A DNA stretch of 64,000 bases. It comes from JAITMY01 sp031549685. Lineage in GTDB: Bacteria > Bacteroidota > Bacteroidia > Bacteroidales > UBA932. The notes beneath the pieces are model-generated. The model searched no databases, had not been told where the DNA came from, and was given only the letters and a program-made list of their open reading frames with translations. Below, piece by piece: positions 24,268 through 34,169 of this stretch; within the stretch, counting starts at the first letter, position 1, and each line of letters starts with the position of its first letter. The stretch covers positions 1-64,000 of the forward strand of contig JAVBPG010000005.1 in NCBI GenBank assembly GCA_031549685.1. The letters run 5' to 3'. A program made the position numbers and the translations under genes.

Positions 24268-27036
24268 CTAAAATTTTATGGTGTAGTTGATGTAGGGAAT
24301 CGGCGCGCCAAAAATGGAAAGCTGGTTGCCCTGTATTTTTGTACCGTTGGACGTCGTATAGTATACCGAATAGGCATTCTTGCGGCCGGTTACATTATAA
24401 ACGCCAAAAGTAATTACGCTGTGCGTCCAAAGCTTTAAGTTATGGCTCGGCTCTATGTTAAACGCCAGGTCCAGCCTGAAGTAGTCGGGAATACGGTAGG
24501 AATTTCGGTCGGAGTACTCCAGGCGGTAGCCTCCGGCATAGTAGTACTTGCTGACGGGAAGCGTAACCGGCCGGCCGGTGGCGTAATCCACGTTGGCCGA
24601 GATGCTGTACCGCTGCGTGAATTTATAGTTTAACACCACCTTTACATCGTGGGGTTTATCGTATGAGGCCGGGTACCACCGGCCGTTATTAATTTCGTAC
24701 ACCTCCTTGTCGGCGCTTTCCCTTAGCAGCGTTCTGGAGTAGGAGTAGGTTGCCCAGCCATTCAGCTTTCCCAATGGTTTTTTGAGCATAAACTCAAGTC
24801 CATAAGCCTTCCCTTCGGTTTCCAGTACATCCCACTCTATGTGCGGATTCATGCTAAGCACGGCGCCGCTTTTATAGTCGAGGTAGTGCTGCATTCTTTT
24901 GTAGTAGCCCTCCAGCGACAGCTCCAGCCTGTCGGAAAAAAGGCTGTAGTAGATACCGCCGGCCGCCTGCCATCCGGTTTGCGGAACAATGTTGGCATCG
25001 CTAAGCTTCCAGGTATCGACCGGCGAAGCCGATGCCGTATTCGACAGCATGTGGATACCCTGCCTCATGGTGTTGAATCCTGCCTTAACCGTTAGATTGT
25101 CGGTAATAAAGTACCGTGCCGACAGCCGGAATTCGGGCCCGTAGTACGGCTTGACAAACTTGCCGCTCCCCACCGCTACGGAATCCGTGATGGATGCCTG
25201 GCTCATGTCGCCGCCCTGGTACTTATAGTAGGAGGCCGGCCCCATCGCCGAGTAGAATGTAAAGCGTATTCCGGCGTCAAGGGACAGGTTGTCGGATATC
25301 GTCCACTTATCGCTCACAAATAGCGCGGCCTCCACGGCATTCTCCTTATCCAGTATGGTCGGGCTAACCTCCGATTGGCTGCCCACCGGTTCAAGAATTC
25401 CCGGCGACAGGCGGAAGTATGTTGCATTCAATCCGTAGTTGAGCGAGTGCTTTTCATTGATCATCCAATCAAAGTTCGCCTTGAGGTAGCATTGCTCAAT
25501 GTTGAAGCGCATATCAAAAGCGTTTACGGTATTTGCCTCGCTTCCCTTGTCTTTAATGTCGTTGGTATAGCTATCGTAGCCAAGGCTGAGCGTCAGGCTA
25601 TGCTTTTCGCTGAAAACGCTGTGCCACTTCAGCGAGGTGCTCAGGTTTTTGTAGCTGTAGCTGGTATCCCGGCTGAAGCTGAATCCGTCGGCCGAGTAGT
25701 AGCCATAGGCGTAGATAGTGTTCGATTTATTGATTTTATGGCTCAGCCCCGCCGTAATATCGTAAAAGTAAGCTGAGCCTCCCTTGTAGCCGCTATCGTC
25801 GGGCAGCAGGTTAAGCATCCAGTCAGAGTAGGTGGTCCGGGCTCCCAGTATAAAGTTGGTGCGGTTTTTTACAATCGGTCCCTCGAGGTGAAACTTGCTG
25901 GTTAGCAAACCAATACCGGCCGAACCCGTTATCTTTTTGCTATTACCGTTGCGGTTGTTGATTTCCAACACCGATGAAATCCGTCCGCCGTACTTTGCCG
26001 GAATCGAGCTTTTGTAGAGCTCCACATCGCTTACAACATCCGGGTTAAAGGCCGAGAATAACCCGAAAAGGTGCGTCGGGTTGTAGATGGTGCCGTCATT
26101 GAATAGAATCAGGTTCTGGTCGGTGGCGCCTCCCCTGACGTTGAACCCGCTGGAGGACTCCCCCACGGACTTTACCCCCGGCAGGGTAAGTATTACCTTC
26201 ATAACATCGGCTTCGCCGAAGGCGGTGGGGATATGCTTGATTTTATTTATCTGCAGCTTTTCGACTCCCATTAAAGGCGTCCTTCGCTGCTGGTTGCCTT
26301 CGGCGGTTACCGTTATATTTTGGAGGGAGTGAACCTTCTCCTTCATGAGCACCTCCAGCTCCCCATTGCCATATACCTCCAGCATGATACGGGCATCCTC
26401 CATATTCGATGCCTTCAGTATCAGGTTTACCTTGTCCGTGGGGGCCAATATCCGGTAAAATCCGTACAGGTTTGTTACGGCCGTGGTTTTCGTTGACTCC
26501 ACCTTGATGAGGACATCGGGTACGGGCTCGCCGGTATTTAAATCTTTTACGTAGCCGGTAATAACTGCCTTACTCCCCTTGAAGGGAACATTGGGATCGC
26601 CTATCCTGTACACCTTATTTTCCGATGCGGCTGTATTCTCCGTATAAGAAATCGCCTCCACGTAGGCTGCATCCGATTCCTCTTCTGCTTCGTCGGGGGT
26701 GAAAAAGCTATCAGGCAGCTTAGTCATTATCCCCATTTTTTTCAGGATGTACAGCGTATTCCCTACCTGGCTGAGGGTGTATCCGGCCGGCAGAAGGCTT
26801 TTATTTAAGCTCGCCGCCAGGGAGGGGATAGGGGCATCGACGGATATGACCGGCGGCTCACTCGGATCGGCCACGTAGTATAGCTTAAAGTCGGTACGGC
26901 TCTCCAATACCTTTTTCAACGAATCCAACCCTACATTTTTTAAAGTGATGCGTCGGTTCTCATGTTGTTGAGCTGACACTACACCTGAAAAGAAGATTAA
27001 CAGCGCTAAAGTTACCAGGGTCTTTCTCATAATCAA
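24268..27036 (-). CDS. TonB-dependent outer-membrane receptor
   Basis: 922 residues. The signal peptide (MIMRKTLVTLALLIFFSGVVSA) is followed by a secretin/TonB short N-terminal-like domain (about 28-97; ISVDAPIPSLAASLNKSLLP), a carboxypeptidase-regulatory-like domain (about 155-235; GYVKDLNTGEPVPDVLIKVE), a plug (about 250-370; GESSSGFNVRGGATDQNLIL) and a beta-barrel ending in an aromatic residue (YINYTIKF). The STN-like domain suggests communication with an anti-sigma factor, but no sigma/anti-sigma pair is adjacent. It overlaps the upstream gene by 4 bases. It imports an unknown ligand with its DUF4249 partner. Confidence 0.93.
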   Translation of the reverse strand: MIMRKTLVTLALLIFFSGVVSAQQHENRRITLKNVGLDSLKKVLESRTDFKLYYVADPSEPPVISVDAPIPSLAASLNKSLLPAGYTLSQVGNTLYILKKMGIMTKLPDSFFTPDEAEEESDAAYVEAISYTENTAASENKVYRIGDPNVPFKGSKAVITGYVKDLNTGEPVPDVLIKVESTKTTAVTNLYGFYRILAPTDKVNLILKASNMEDARIMLEVYGNGELEVLMKEKVHSLQNITVTAEGNQQRRTPLMGVEKLQINKIKHIPTAFGEADVMKVILTLPGVKSVGESSSGFNVRGGATDQNLILFNDGTIYNPTHLFGLFSAFNPDVVSDVELYKSSIPAKYGGRISSVLEINNRNGNSKKITGSAGIGLLTSKFHLEGPIVKNRTNFILGARTTYSDWMLNLLPDDSGYKGGSAYFYDITAGLSHKINKSNTIYAYGYYSADGFSFSRDTSYSYKNLSTSLKWHSVFSEKHSLTLSLGYDSYTNDIKDKGSEANTVNAFDMRFNIEQCYLKANFDWMINEKHSLNYGLNATYFRLSPGILEPVGSQSEVSPTILDKENAVEAALFVSDKWTISDNLSLDAGIRFTFYSAMGPASYYKYQGGDMSQASITDSVAVGSGKFVKPYYGPEFRLSARYFITDNLTVKAGFNTMRQGIHMLSNTASASPVDTWKLSDANIVPQTGWQAAGGIYYSLFSDRLELSLEGYYKRMQHYLDYKSGAVLSMNPHIEWDVLETEGKAYGLEFMLKKPLGKLNGWATYSYSRTLLRESADKEVYEINNGRWYPASYDKPHDVKVVLNYKFTQRYSISANVDYATGRPVTLPVSKYYYAGGYRLEYSDRNSYRIPDYFRLDLAFNIEPSHNLKLWTHSVITFGVYNVTGRKNAYSVYYTTSNGTKIQGNQLSIFGAPIPYINYTIKF

Positions 27037-27737
27037 TTGTTATCACTAAGCTCCAAATGTTTGAGAATTTCCCCTATGGCATATGATGCATTAGCCTTAA
27101 AATCCAGCTGCTTCAATTTTATCACGCTTTTTATTTCTTTTTTCCGGTCTTTATACTGCTTGGTAATGTCATTCACCCGCCTTACCCTGTAGGCCACGCC
27201 GTCCTTCAATAAGTAGTACTCTTCGGACAATTCGTAGCTTTTTCTCAAAGAGGTACCGGACATATTTTCCTCGTATATTTTTCTGATTTTTTTATACACC
27301 TTCGCCTCCCCGTCGTACTCCACCTCATAGTATCCGCTTTGCAGGCCTTGATACGATGCCGCTTGAGCGTTGTTAATAAATTTATGGTTCCCCACCTGCC
27401 AGTGGCTCACATAGCTTTTATTAAGAAGAAAGCGCAGGCCGGAAATGCTGTCCTTCACATACAGCTCATCCAGGTCTGCGTTAAGGTTCAACAGCACGTT
27501 ATGGTACAGCTTGCCGCAGTATTTTATGGTACCCGCTTCAAAGTTGGTGGAGTAGGCAAAATACGTCGTCCCGTCAGTCGGCGCCTCCTCCCTGTACTCA
27601 ATAGGCGCCATGCCTCTGTATAGCATGGCGGCCTTTCCCGCCGACTGCATGAATAGCTGATAATCGAACGGCTGCTGCGCAAAAATACCGGATGGTAGTA
27701 ATAGTAGAATCAAAAACAAACATTTTCCAATACTCAT
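27033..27737 (-). CDS. secreted protein of unknown function, first gene of the receptor operon
   Basis: 234 residues with a signal peptide (MSIGKCLFLILLLLPSGIFAQQ). The repeated pattern of Tyr and Lys (LYHNVLLNLNADLDELYV, YYEVEYDGEAKVYKKI) suggests a beta-rich periplasmic or surface protein. I do not recognise a named family, but similar genes precede DUF4249/TonB pairs. It overlaps the receptor gene by 4 bases, so the product is likely made in stoichiometry with it. A promoter box lies 78 bases upstream. Confidence 0.75.
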   Translation of the reverse strand: MSIGKCLFLILLLLPSGIFAQQPFDYQLFMQSAGKAAMLYRGMAPIEYREEAPTDGTTYFAYSTNFEAGTIKYCGKLYHNVLLNLNADLDELYVKDSISGLRFLLNKSYVSHWQVGNHKFINNAQAASYQGLQSGYYEVEYDGEAKVYKKIRKIYEENMSGTSLRKSYELSEEYYLLKDGVAYRVRRVNDITKQYKDRKKEIKSVIKLKQLDFKANASYAIGEILKHLELSDNN

Positions 27738-27814
27738 TTCTTATGCCAATTGCTATTTTCTTTTAATGATTATCCTCAACTCTACCTCCGAATTCTTCGG
27801 CGCGGGAATTAGTA

Positions 27815-27822
27815 CAAAAATA
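27815..27822 (-). promoter_or_regulatory. promoter of the TonB/DUF4249 operon
   Basis: Perfect TAnnTTTG box (TATTTTTG) on the minus strand, 78 bases upstream of the first gene of the operon. Confidence 0.55.
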
Positions 27823-27958
27823 AAGAAATCCTTGAGATGTGAAATACCCCAGGGATTTTTCGTTGATGAACCTTCCAGCTGCTTACATTTTCTCTTAGAT
27901 AGCTGCAGCTGTAACCGAGGTGCCACTGATGCGTGCAAAATACACATCCATTAGTGCG

Positions 27959-29944
27959 CTACCTTACCATAATCTCTTCGGGGTAGCTCGGTACAAACGT
28001 TGGCGACCTGTCGGGCTCCGATGTCCCCACCTGAAACATATTGCCAAAGCCTTGCCCGAAGTGAGGGTAGAAGCCCAGCTTCAGCACCAGCGTTGGAAAT
28101 ACCAACAGGTCATTACGTATGTTTGCCCCCACCCCAAAACCTTGATAGTAGTTTGAGGAGGTAAGCAGCTGCCCGCTCGTTTTGAGCCAGCCGCCATTGT
28201 AAAATGAAAATAGCAGCACGCGAAATCCAAACACGCTGAGGTTTGAAAAAAAATCGGCCCTGAAATTTAACATCAAGCGCTCAATGCCCCTTGCATGATC
28301 GTCAAAGTGTCCTGTGCTCAACGTGCTGAGCGTACTAAAATAAACGTAGTCAACCAGCCCATCGGTAGACACAAGCGTAGTAACATAGTTAAGGTTAAAG
28401 TAGCTTCTTACCCTGTTTGCCCCCAACCGAAGCAAGGGAGTATAGTAGCCCACATTGGTCTGTACCATTCCCTGGTACATCTCACTCCGGTTAAAGTGCC
28501 AGGCAAGCGCAGCATCTACATACAGGCTACCGAAGCTGAAAATATTACCGGCGGACATTTCTACCGAAGCATACATTCCCTCAAAAAAATCGGGGCACCT
28601 GGTATACCCAAGCTGGCCCGAAAGGTTGTATCCGTATGCAATATTTTCGCCCACACCATACTTGTGGACCATGTACTGCTTGTGGTAGCGCTGGCTGAAG
28701 AGGCTTAGCTTCCCAATATAGCTGCGACGAGTTGTAAGCTCATACTGTAGAGGGACAGGGCAGGCATCATTAACAGACTCGTAAAGAGCGCTATAATCAA
28801 TATATCGCAGGGCTATTGCCAGTCGTTTGGCGGTTGACTTTTCCAAGTTAAACGCCCATCCCAACGTAATGGACTTGGTTTCCGCCAAGGGCGGGCTTAC
28901 CGAGTCCCACGGCGACATGCTGAGCCTATACGCTGTGCGGTTATAGCTCGCCTGCCCGAAAGCGCTAAGCGATATTTGCAGGGGACGTTCGGCCTGTAAC
29001 ACTACCTCCGTATTCCATATATTATCCATGTACGAACCCTCCAGGTTGATAAATGTCCGAATCACGTTGTTGTACCGGTAGCCTACCCCATAGCCGAAGG
29101 AGCTCGTATAGTCGGCATCATAGATTCCGCGTATCCAAAAGCGACTGCCAACTCCAAGAAAGTTACGGTCATACAGCGACATGTCGACCGAATTGAGCGA
29201 CACGCTATGCAGCTGAAATCCGACAGAAAAAACATCGCGCACAATGACCGTAACAGCTGCGGTGTTTGTGCCCGGAATGGGCACAACTTGTATACGGGCA
29301 TCGTGAATGTAGTCGGTGTTGCGAAGAAAAACTTCGCTCTCGGCCATAACCAAGGGGTCGATAGCGTCGCCTACCTTAAACAGCAGGTTCCTTCGCGCAA
29401 TGTAGTGCTTGGTTTCAACGTGCAGCTTATTGGCTGCCTTAGCCAGGCTATTATCCACCTGCATGGTGTCGGGGTGCTGAATATCGGTCCCGAAAGGGGC
29501 CAAAACAACAACATGAATATCACTGATTATCAGCCCATCATAGGCATTAAATTGTTGATCAATAGATCGGTCGGTCTCTTGCTCATTGAGGTTTTCCGGG
29601 TCTTTAAAGAGTAGCGGATATAGCGCCTTAGTCCACCTTCTTTGATTGGCTACCGCTTTTACATTATCGTGCTGCTCCCGCTCCTCTAAAGTAAATGAGG
29701 TATCGGTGGCCACCAAACCGGCCGGAGCAATGGCAAATTTACTGCCGGATTGCGCGTACAAATGTGAGGCTGCGCCGAGCCGGAAAAATAGGAAAAGCAA
29801 TACCCCGTAAAAAACAGCATGTTTTTTTACGCATAAAAAGCTATGTGCCACGGTGGCCAATCGGATGAATTTTTGAGAATATATAAAATGCTGCTCCAAC
29901 GTTTGCTCATTGTGCTGGTGCACCGCGCGCCGCGCGCAACACAA
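27959..29944 (-). CDS. BamA/TamA-like outer-membrane barrel protein
   Basis: 661 residues. After a basic leader and a hydrophobic segment (KKHAVFYGVLLFLFFRLGAA), a POTRA-like domain is seen: RRNLLFKVGDAIDPLVMAES, then EVFLRNTDYIHDARIQVVP, and VTVIVRDVFSVGF, which has the form of an Omp85 POTRA preceding the barrel. The rest is a beta-barrel (RTFINLEGSYMDN, SYFNLNYVTTLVS, LVLKLGFYPHFGQGFG). Only one clear POTRA is visible. It may assemble or export an unknown substrate. The start is uncertain: ATG 29944 is preferred because a promoter box lies 69 bases upstream; GTG 29851 would give a shorter signal peptide. Confidence 0.75.
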   Translation of the reverse strand: MCCARRAVHQHNEQTLEQHFIYSQKFIRLATVAHSFLCVKKHAVFYGVLLFLFFRLGAASHLYAQSGSKFAIAPAGLVATDTSFTLEEREQHDNVKAVANQRRWTKALYPLLFKDPENLNEQETDRSIDQQFNAYDGLIISDIHVVVLAPFGTDIQHPDTMQVDNSLAKAANKLHVETKHYIARRNLLFKVGDAIDPLVMAESEVFLRNTDYIHDARIQVVPIPGTNTAAVTVIVRDVFSVGFQLHSVSLNSVDMSLYDRNFLGVGSRFWIRGIYDADYTSSFGYGVGYRYNNVIRTFINLEGSYMDNIWNTEVVLQAERPLQISLSAFGQASYNRTAYRLSMSPWDSVSPPLAETKSITLGWAFNLEKSTAKRLAIALRYIDYSALYESVNDACPVPLQYELTTRRSYIGKLSLFSQRYHKQYMVHKYGVGENIAYGYNLSGQLGYTRCPDFFEGMYASVEMSAGNIFSFGSLYVDAALAWHFNRSEMYQGMVQTNVGYYTPLLRLGANRVRSYFNLNYVTTLVSTDGLVDYVYFSTLSTLSTGHFDDHARGIERLMLNFRADFFSNLSVFGFRVLLFSFYNGGWLKTSGQLLTSSNYYQGFGVGANIRNDLLVFPTLVLKLGFYPHFGQGFGNMFQVGTSEPDRSPTFVPSYPEEIMVR

Positions 29945-30012
29945 GGCAAAATGGCTGGCTAATACTCCTGCCCGCTATCAACTTTTATTGTATCTTTGCT
30001 TGGCTTTTGCTG

Positions 30013-30020
30013 CAAATTTA
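30013..30020 (-). promoter_or_regulatory. promoter of the BamA-like gene, -7 box TAAATTTG
   Basis: Perfect TAnnTTTG box on the minus strand, 69 bases before ATG 29944. A plus-strand match, TATCTTTG, is at 29991-29998, but no plausible gene follows it for 240 bases. Confidence 0.5.
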
Positions 30021-30236
30021 AAGCAGCCGTCGGAGAGGCTTTCTATCGCTTTTTGCTATAGCTGCAACCCTTGCTCCCTTTTAATTTCTTTTGCTTGCAA
30101 ATATAGCAATCCCCTAATGAATTGGGGTGCAAACCTGAATGCGATTTTAGCAGCCGGAGTGTAAAAACAAACAGATTAAGCAGATGTATTATGGGGCGGA
30201 AAAAGATAAAAGGATAAACGAAACTTATATAGCATC

Positions 30237-31157
30237 ATGAAAAAAATTATATTAATAATCTTGATTTTCAATGCATTATTAAGCTGCAATTCGAAAAAAT
30301 CCGAGAAAAAAAATGAGCGCCGCGCCGCAAATAACGTACAGATTGATAGCGCAAGCCTGACAAAAGACAACGCACTTTTTTTAGATAAGTCAACATCCTC
30401 TTTTGCAATTCTGTCGGGAAAGGAAGATACAGGTTATGACTATCAAATTGTAGAGGTTAACTACAAAGTGGTTTACATTAGATTGCAAGGGCTAGAACAC
30501 TATATTGCAAAACAAGTTACAACAACCAACACGTGCACAGGCTGTGAGGACCAAAAAAGAAACATCAAAATATACATTAGCCCATGCAAAAGTCCCGAGA
30601 ATATTGTAGCAACAATAGATAAAGATTGTGATGAAATACAGCTTAACGTTGATACATACACGACTATAGCCTACGGCTGTTGTGGCGCAGAGAGTGAATA
30701 CGAGATATTTGACTATCAAAATAGCTCTATTATTCAAACCGAAGGAAAAATCGTATATGGCGATATTCCAAATTCAACCATAAAGTTCTACATCGGTTTT
30801 AAGACCGAAGGAGATGCCAACTGTTTAGGGTTCTTAACCTACTCGTATGGCAGCGACGACAAGTACATTGTAAAAGTACGTTTAAAAAAGAATGAGGCGG
30901 ATTTATTTACCCAATTTAGTCCGGATATAGAAATAAAAAGTAGCAGCAAGAAAGATAATGTTAGAGATGGAGGCTACATACAGGATTACCAGCTTTGGTC
31001 CCTCAATTTTCTCAAGCATAAAAGCGAAATCAACAACCTTACCATACGGCTGACCTTTGACAAAGGCGAGACATTAGCTACTACTGAAATTCCAATAGTA
31101 AACGGCGTTCCTTTTGGAAAAAATGAACGTGAGCAAACAGCTTATATTGACGACTAA
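30237..31157 (+). CDS. lipoprotein of unknown function with Cys pairs
   Basis: 306 residues. The signal peptide (KKIILIILIFNAL) ends at the lipobox LLSC, followed by NSKKSEKKNERR. Cys occurs in CTGCEDQ, in SPCKSPE and DKDCDE, and in YGCCGAESEYE, suggesting disulfides. No family recognised; the AT content is somewhat higher than its neighbours. It stands alone between the BamA-like gene and polA. Bases 29945-30236 before it hold no gene. Confidence 0.7.
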   Translation: MKKIILIILIFNALLSCNSKKSEKKNERRAANNVQIDSASLTKDNALFLDKSTSSFAILSGKEDTGYDYQIVEVNYKVVYIRLQGLEHYIAKQVTTTNTCTGCEDQKRNIKIYISPCKSPENIVATIDKDCDEIQLNVDTYTTIAYGCCGAESEYEIFDYQNSSIIQTEGKIVYGDIPNSTIKFYIGFKTEGDANCLGFLTYSYGSDDKYIVKVRLKKNEADLFTQFSPDIEIKSSSKKDNVRDGGYIQDYQLWSLNFLKHKSEINNLTIRLTFDKGETLATTEIPIVNGVPFGKNEREQTAYIDD

Positions 31158-31210
31158 GTTTTGCTGTCGTTTAAAGTTCATCCTGTTATTATTTTTCTCC
31201 TCCTAATTTT

Positions 31211-34018
31211 ATGAAAAAACTTTTCCTCCTCGACGCGTTTGCCCTCATATACCGAGCCTACTACGCCTTTATGAAAAAGCCGATGGTCAACGCGCAAGGC
31301 TTGAACACCTCGGCCGTTTTCGGTTTTACCAAAACCATTCTGGATCTAAAAAAGCGCGAAAACCCCACGCACATGGCCGTGTGCTTCGACCCCGGCGGCG
31401 AAACATTTCGCCACATGATGTACCCCGAGTACAAGGCCAACCGCAGCGAAACGCCCGAGGTTATTCAGCAGTCGGTACCTATTATAAAGGAGCTGCTGCA
31501 GGCCTTCAACATTCCCATCATTGTGGTGCCCGGCTTTGAAGCCGACGATGTAATAGGCACGCTGGCCAAGAAGGCCGAGCAGCACGATTTTGTAACCTAC
31601 ATGATGACGCCCGACAAGGACTACGGGCAGCTGGTAAGCGACAATATTTTAATTTTCAAGCCTGCCCGCTGGGAAACGCCCGACGAAAAAATAGGCCCCC
31701 ACGAGATTTGCGAAAAGTACGGCATACAAAACCCCTGTCAGGTTATAGATGTGCTGGCCCTCTGGGGCGACACCTCGGACAACGTGCCGGGCGCACCGGG
31801 CATTGGCGAAAAAACGGCTACAAAGCTCATTGCGCAGTACGGCAGTTTGGAGGGCGTAATTGAGCACGTGGGCGAGCTGAAGGGAAAAATGCGCGAATCA
31901 ATTGAGCAGAATATTCCGCAGCTACAGCGCGCCAAAAAGCTTGTTACCATTGACCTGCACGCACCGGTGGAGCTGAACGAAGGCGAGCTGGTGGTAAAAT
32001 CGCCCAACAAGGAGGCGCTGCAGGAGCTGTTCAGGGAGCTGGAGTTTCACTCGTTCAACCGCGAGCTGTTCGGCGCCACGGCAGCTCAACCCGCAGCTCC
32101 GAAAAAGGCTGCACAGACACACGTGCAGGGCGATTTATTCAGCACCCCGGTGACCAACGAAGCTGCGGCCACGGTTACCATCGACACCAAGTCGCACCTG
32201 AAAACGGTGAGCGATGTTGAGCACACGTACCACGCGGTGCAAAGCGTGGAGGAGGTGCAAAAGCTGTGCGACATGCTGTCGCAGCAAAAACAATTTTGCT
32301 TCGATAGCGAAACCGACGGCGTGGAACCTATCGACGCCGATGTGGTGGGGCTTTCGTTTGCCGTAAAATCGCACGAGGCGTGGTTTGTAACGCTATCGCC
32401 GGGCGAAGAAAATTTTGCGCAAAAGGTGGAATTGCTGCGCGTCCCCTTTGAAAATGCAGGCATTGCCAAAATCGGGCAGAACATAAAGTTCGACTACATG
32501 GTGCTCAAGCGCCTCGGCATTAACCTGCAGGGTCCGCTGCTCGACACCATGCTGATGCACTACCTGCTGGAGCCCGACCTGCGCCACAACATGAACTACC
32601 TGGCCGAGGTGTATCTGGGTTACGCGCCCATTCCCATCGAGCATTTAATCGGCGACAAGAAGGAGGGGCAGGGAAAAATGTCGCAGGTGCCGCTCGAAAA
32701 GCTGGTGGAGTACGCCGCCGAGGATGCCGATGTAACCATTCAGTTGTACGAAAAACTCTCTGTTGAAGTAGAAAAAAATGGTTTGCAAAAATTATATGAA
32801 GAGGTAGAAGCGCCGCTCATTTACGTACTCGGCGACATGGAGTGGGAAGGCGTTCGCATTGATGCCGAGGGCTTGGCGGAGTACGGCAAGGAGTTGGCAA
32901 GCGAGCTGCAGAAGCTGGACGCCGAGATTCGCGAAATGGCGGGTGAGCCCGAGCTCAACGTATTCTCGCCAAAGCAGCTGGGCGAGGTGCTTTTTGATAA
33001 GCTGAAAATATCGGACAACGCCCGCACCACCGGCAAAACTAAGCAGTACTCGACCAGCGAAGAAACCTTGGCCGCGCTGCGCGACAAGCACCCCATTATC
33101 GAAAAAATACTGGATTTACGCGGGCTGAAAAAGCTGCTTTCGTCGTACGTGGAAACGCTGCCAACGCTGGTAAATAGGCGCACGGGGCACATCCACACCT
33201 CGTTTAACCAGGCGGTTACCGCCACCGGACGGCTGAGCAGCAACAACCCCAACCTGCAAAATATACCCATTCGCGATGAGCGCGGCCGCGAAATCCGCAA
33301 GGCGTTCATCCCCTCCGACGGGCAGCACATCCTGCTCTCGGCCGACTACTCGCAGGTGGAGCTGCGCCTGATGGCGCACCTGAGCCGTGACCCGAATTTG
33401 GTGGACGCCTTTTTGAAAAACGAGGATATTCACGCCAGCACCGCCGCCAAAATTTTTCACGTGAGCATTGACGAGGTTAGCAAGGAGCAGCGCCGCCGCG
33501 CCAAAACGGCCAACTTCGGCATCATTTACGGCATATCGGTATTCGGGCTGGCACAGCGCCTGAACATCCCGCGCGGCGAGGCAAAAATACTGATCGACGG
33601 CTACTTTTGCACCTACCCCAAGGTGCGCGAGTACATGGACAAGGCCATAGAAGAGGCGCGAGACAAGGGCTACGTGCACACGCTGTGCGGCCGCAAGCGC
33701 ATGCTCCCCGACATTAAATCGCACAACGCCGTGGTGCGCAGTTTTGCCGAGCGCAACGCCATCAACGCGCCCATACAAGGCTCGGCGGCCGACATCATTA
33801 AGCTGGCCATGATAAAAATCCGCGCGCGGCTGCTTGAGGAAAAGTTGAAATCGCGCATGATTCTGCAGGTGCACGACGAGCTGGTTTTTGATGTGTGCAA
33901 GCCCGAGCTGGAGCAGGTGCAAAAGCTGGTGGTGGAGGAAATGGAAAACGCCTACACGCTAATTGTACCGCTTACTGCAGAGGCGGGCGTGGGCGAAAAC
34001 TGGCTTAAAGCCCATTAG
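31211..34018 (+). CDS. polA: DNA polymerase I
   Basis: 935 residues with all three domains: the 5'-3' exonuclease (1 to about 290; LLDAFALIYRAYYAF, then CFDPGGETFRH and PDKDYGQLV), the 3'-5' exonuclease (about 340-520; CFDSETDGVEP retains the metal-binding Asp and Glu, KIGQNIKFDYMVL) and the polymerase (motif A ADYSQVELRLMAHLS, motif B RRRAKTANFGIIYG, motif C LQVHDELVFDV). It fills gaps in repair and removes RNA primers. The proofreading residues are intact. Length is normal for Bacteroidota. No promoter box was clear in the 53-base upstream gap. Confidence 0.98.
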   Translation: MKKLFLLDAFALIYRAYYAFMKKPMVNAQGLNTSAVFGFTKTILDLKKRENPTHMAVCFDPGGETFRHMMYPEYKANRSETPEVIQQSVPIIKELLQAFNIPIIVVPGFEADDVIGTLAKKAEQHDFVTYMMTPDKDYGQLVSDNILIFKPARWETPDEKIGPHEICEKYGIQNPCQVIDVLALWGDTSDNVPGAPGIGEKTATKLIAQYGSLEGVIEHVGELKGKMRESIEQNIPQLQRAKKLVTIDLHAPVELNEGELVVKSPNKEALQELFRELEFHSFNRELFGATAAQPAAPKKAAQTHVQGDLFSTPVTNEAAATVTIDTKSHLKTVSDVEHTYHAVQSVEEVQKLCDMLSQQKQFCFDSETDGVEPIDADVVGLSFAVKSHEAWFVTLSPGEENFAQKVELLRVPFENAGIAKIGQNIKFDYMVLKRLGINLQGPLLDTMLMHYLLEPDLRHNMNYLAEVYLGYAPIPIEHLIGDKKEGQGKMSQVPLEKLVEYAAEDADVTIQLYEKLSVEVEKNGLQKLYEEVEAPLIYVLGDMEWEGVRIDAEGLAEYGKELASELQKLDAEIREMAGEPELNVFSPKQLGEVLFDKLKISDNARTTGKTKQYSTSEETLAALRDKHPIIEKILDLRGLKKLLSSYVETLPTLVNRRTGHIHTSFNQAVTATGRLSSNNPNLQNIPIRDERGREIRKAFIPSDGQHILLSADYSQVELRLMAHLSRDPNLVDAFLKNEDIHASTAAKIFHVSIDEVSKEQRRRAKTANFGIIYGISVFGLAQRLNIPRGEAKILIDGYFCTYPKVREYMDKAIEEARDKGYVHTLCGRKRMLPDIKSHNAVVRSFAERNAINAPIQGSAADIIKLAMIKIRARLLEEKLKSRMILQVHDELVFDVCKPELEQVQKLVVEEMENAYTLIVPLTAEAGVGENWLKAH

Positions 34019-34125
34019 GCCGCATTGTGTCCGCGCACACATAAATAACATCGTGAAAAACAATAACTTATGAATAATTTCGTGTAAAATACAGCGGCAA
34101 GCAGCACTTTTCGCACGAAAAAGGC

Positions 34126-34133
34126 TATTTTTG
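34126..34133 (+). promoter_or_regulatory. LacI-gene promoter, -7 box TATTTTTG
   Basis: Perfect TAnnTTTG box 36 bases before ATG 34170. Confidence 0.55.
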
Positions 34134-34169
34134 TAGCTACTCAAAGAATTTTTTTACCAAAAAATCCCT

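Noticed and set aside
29910..30164. Plus-strand frame starting near a TATCTTTG box
   Set aside because: Overlaps the start of the BamA-like gene and has no recognisable features; the box is probably a chance match.
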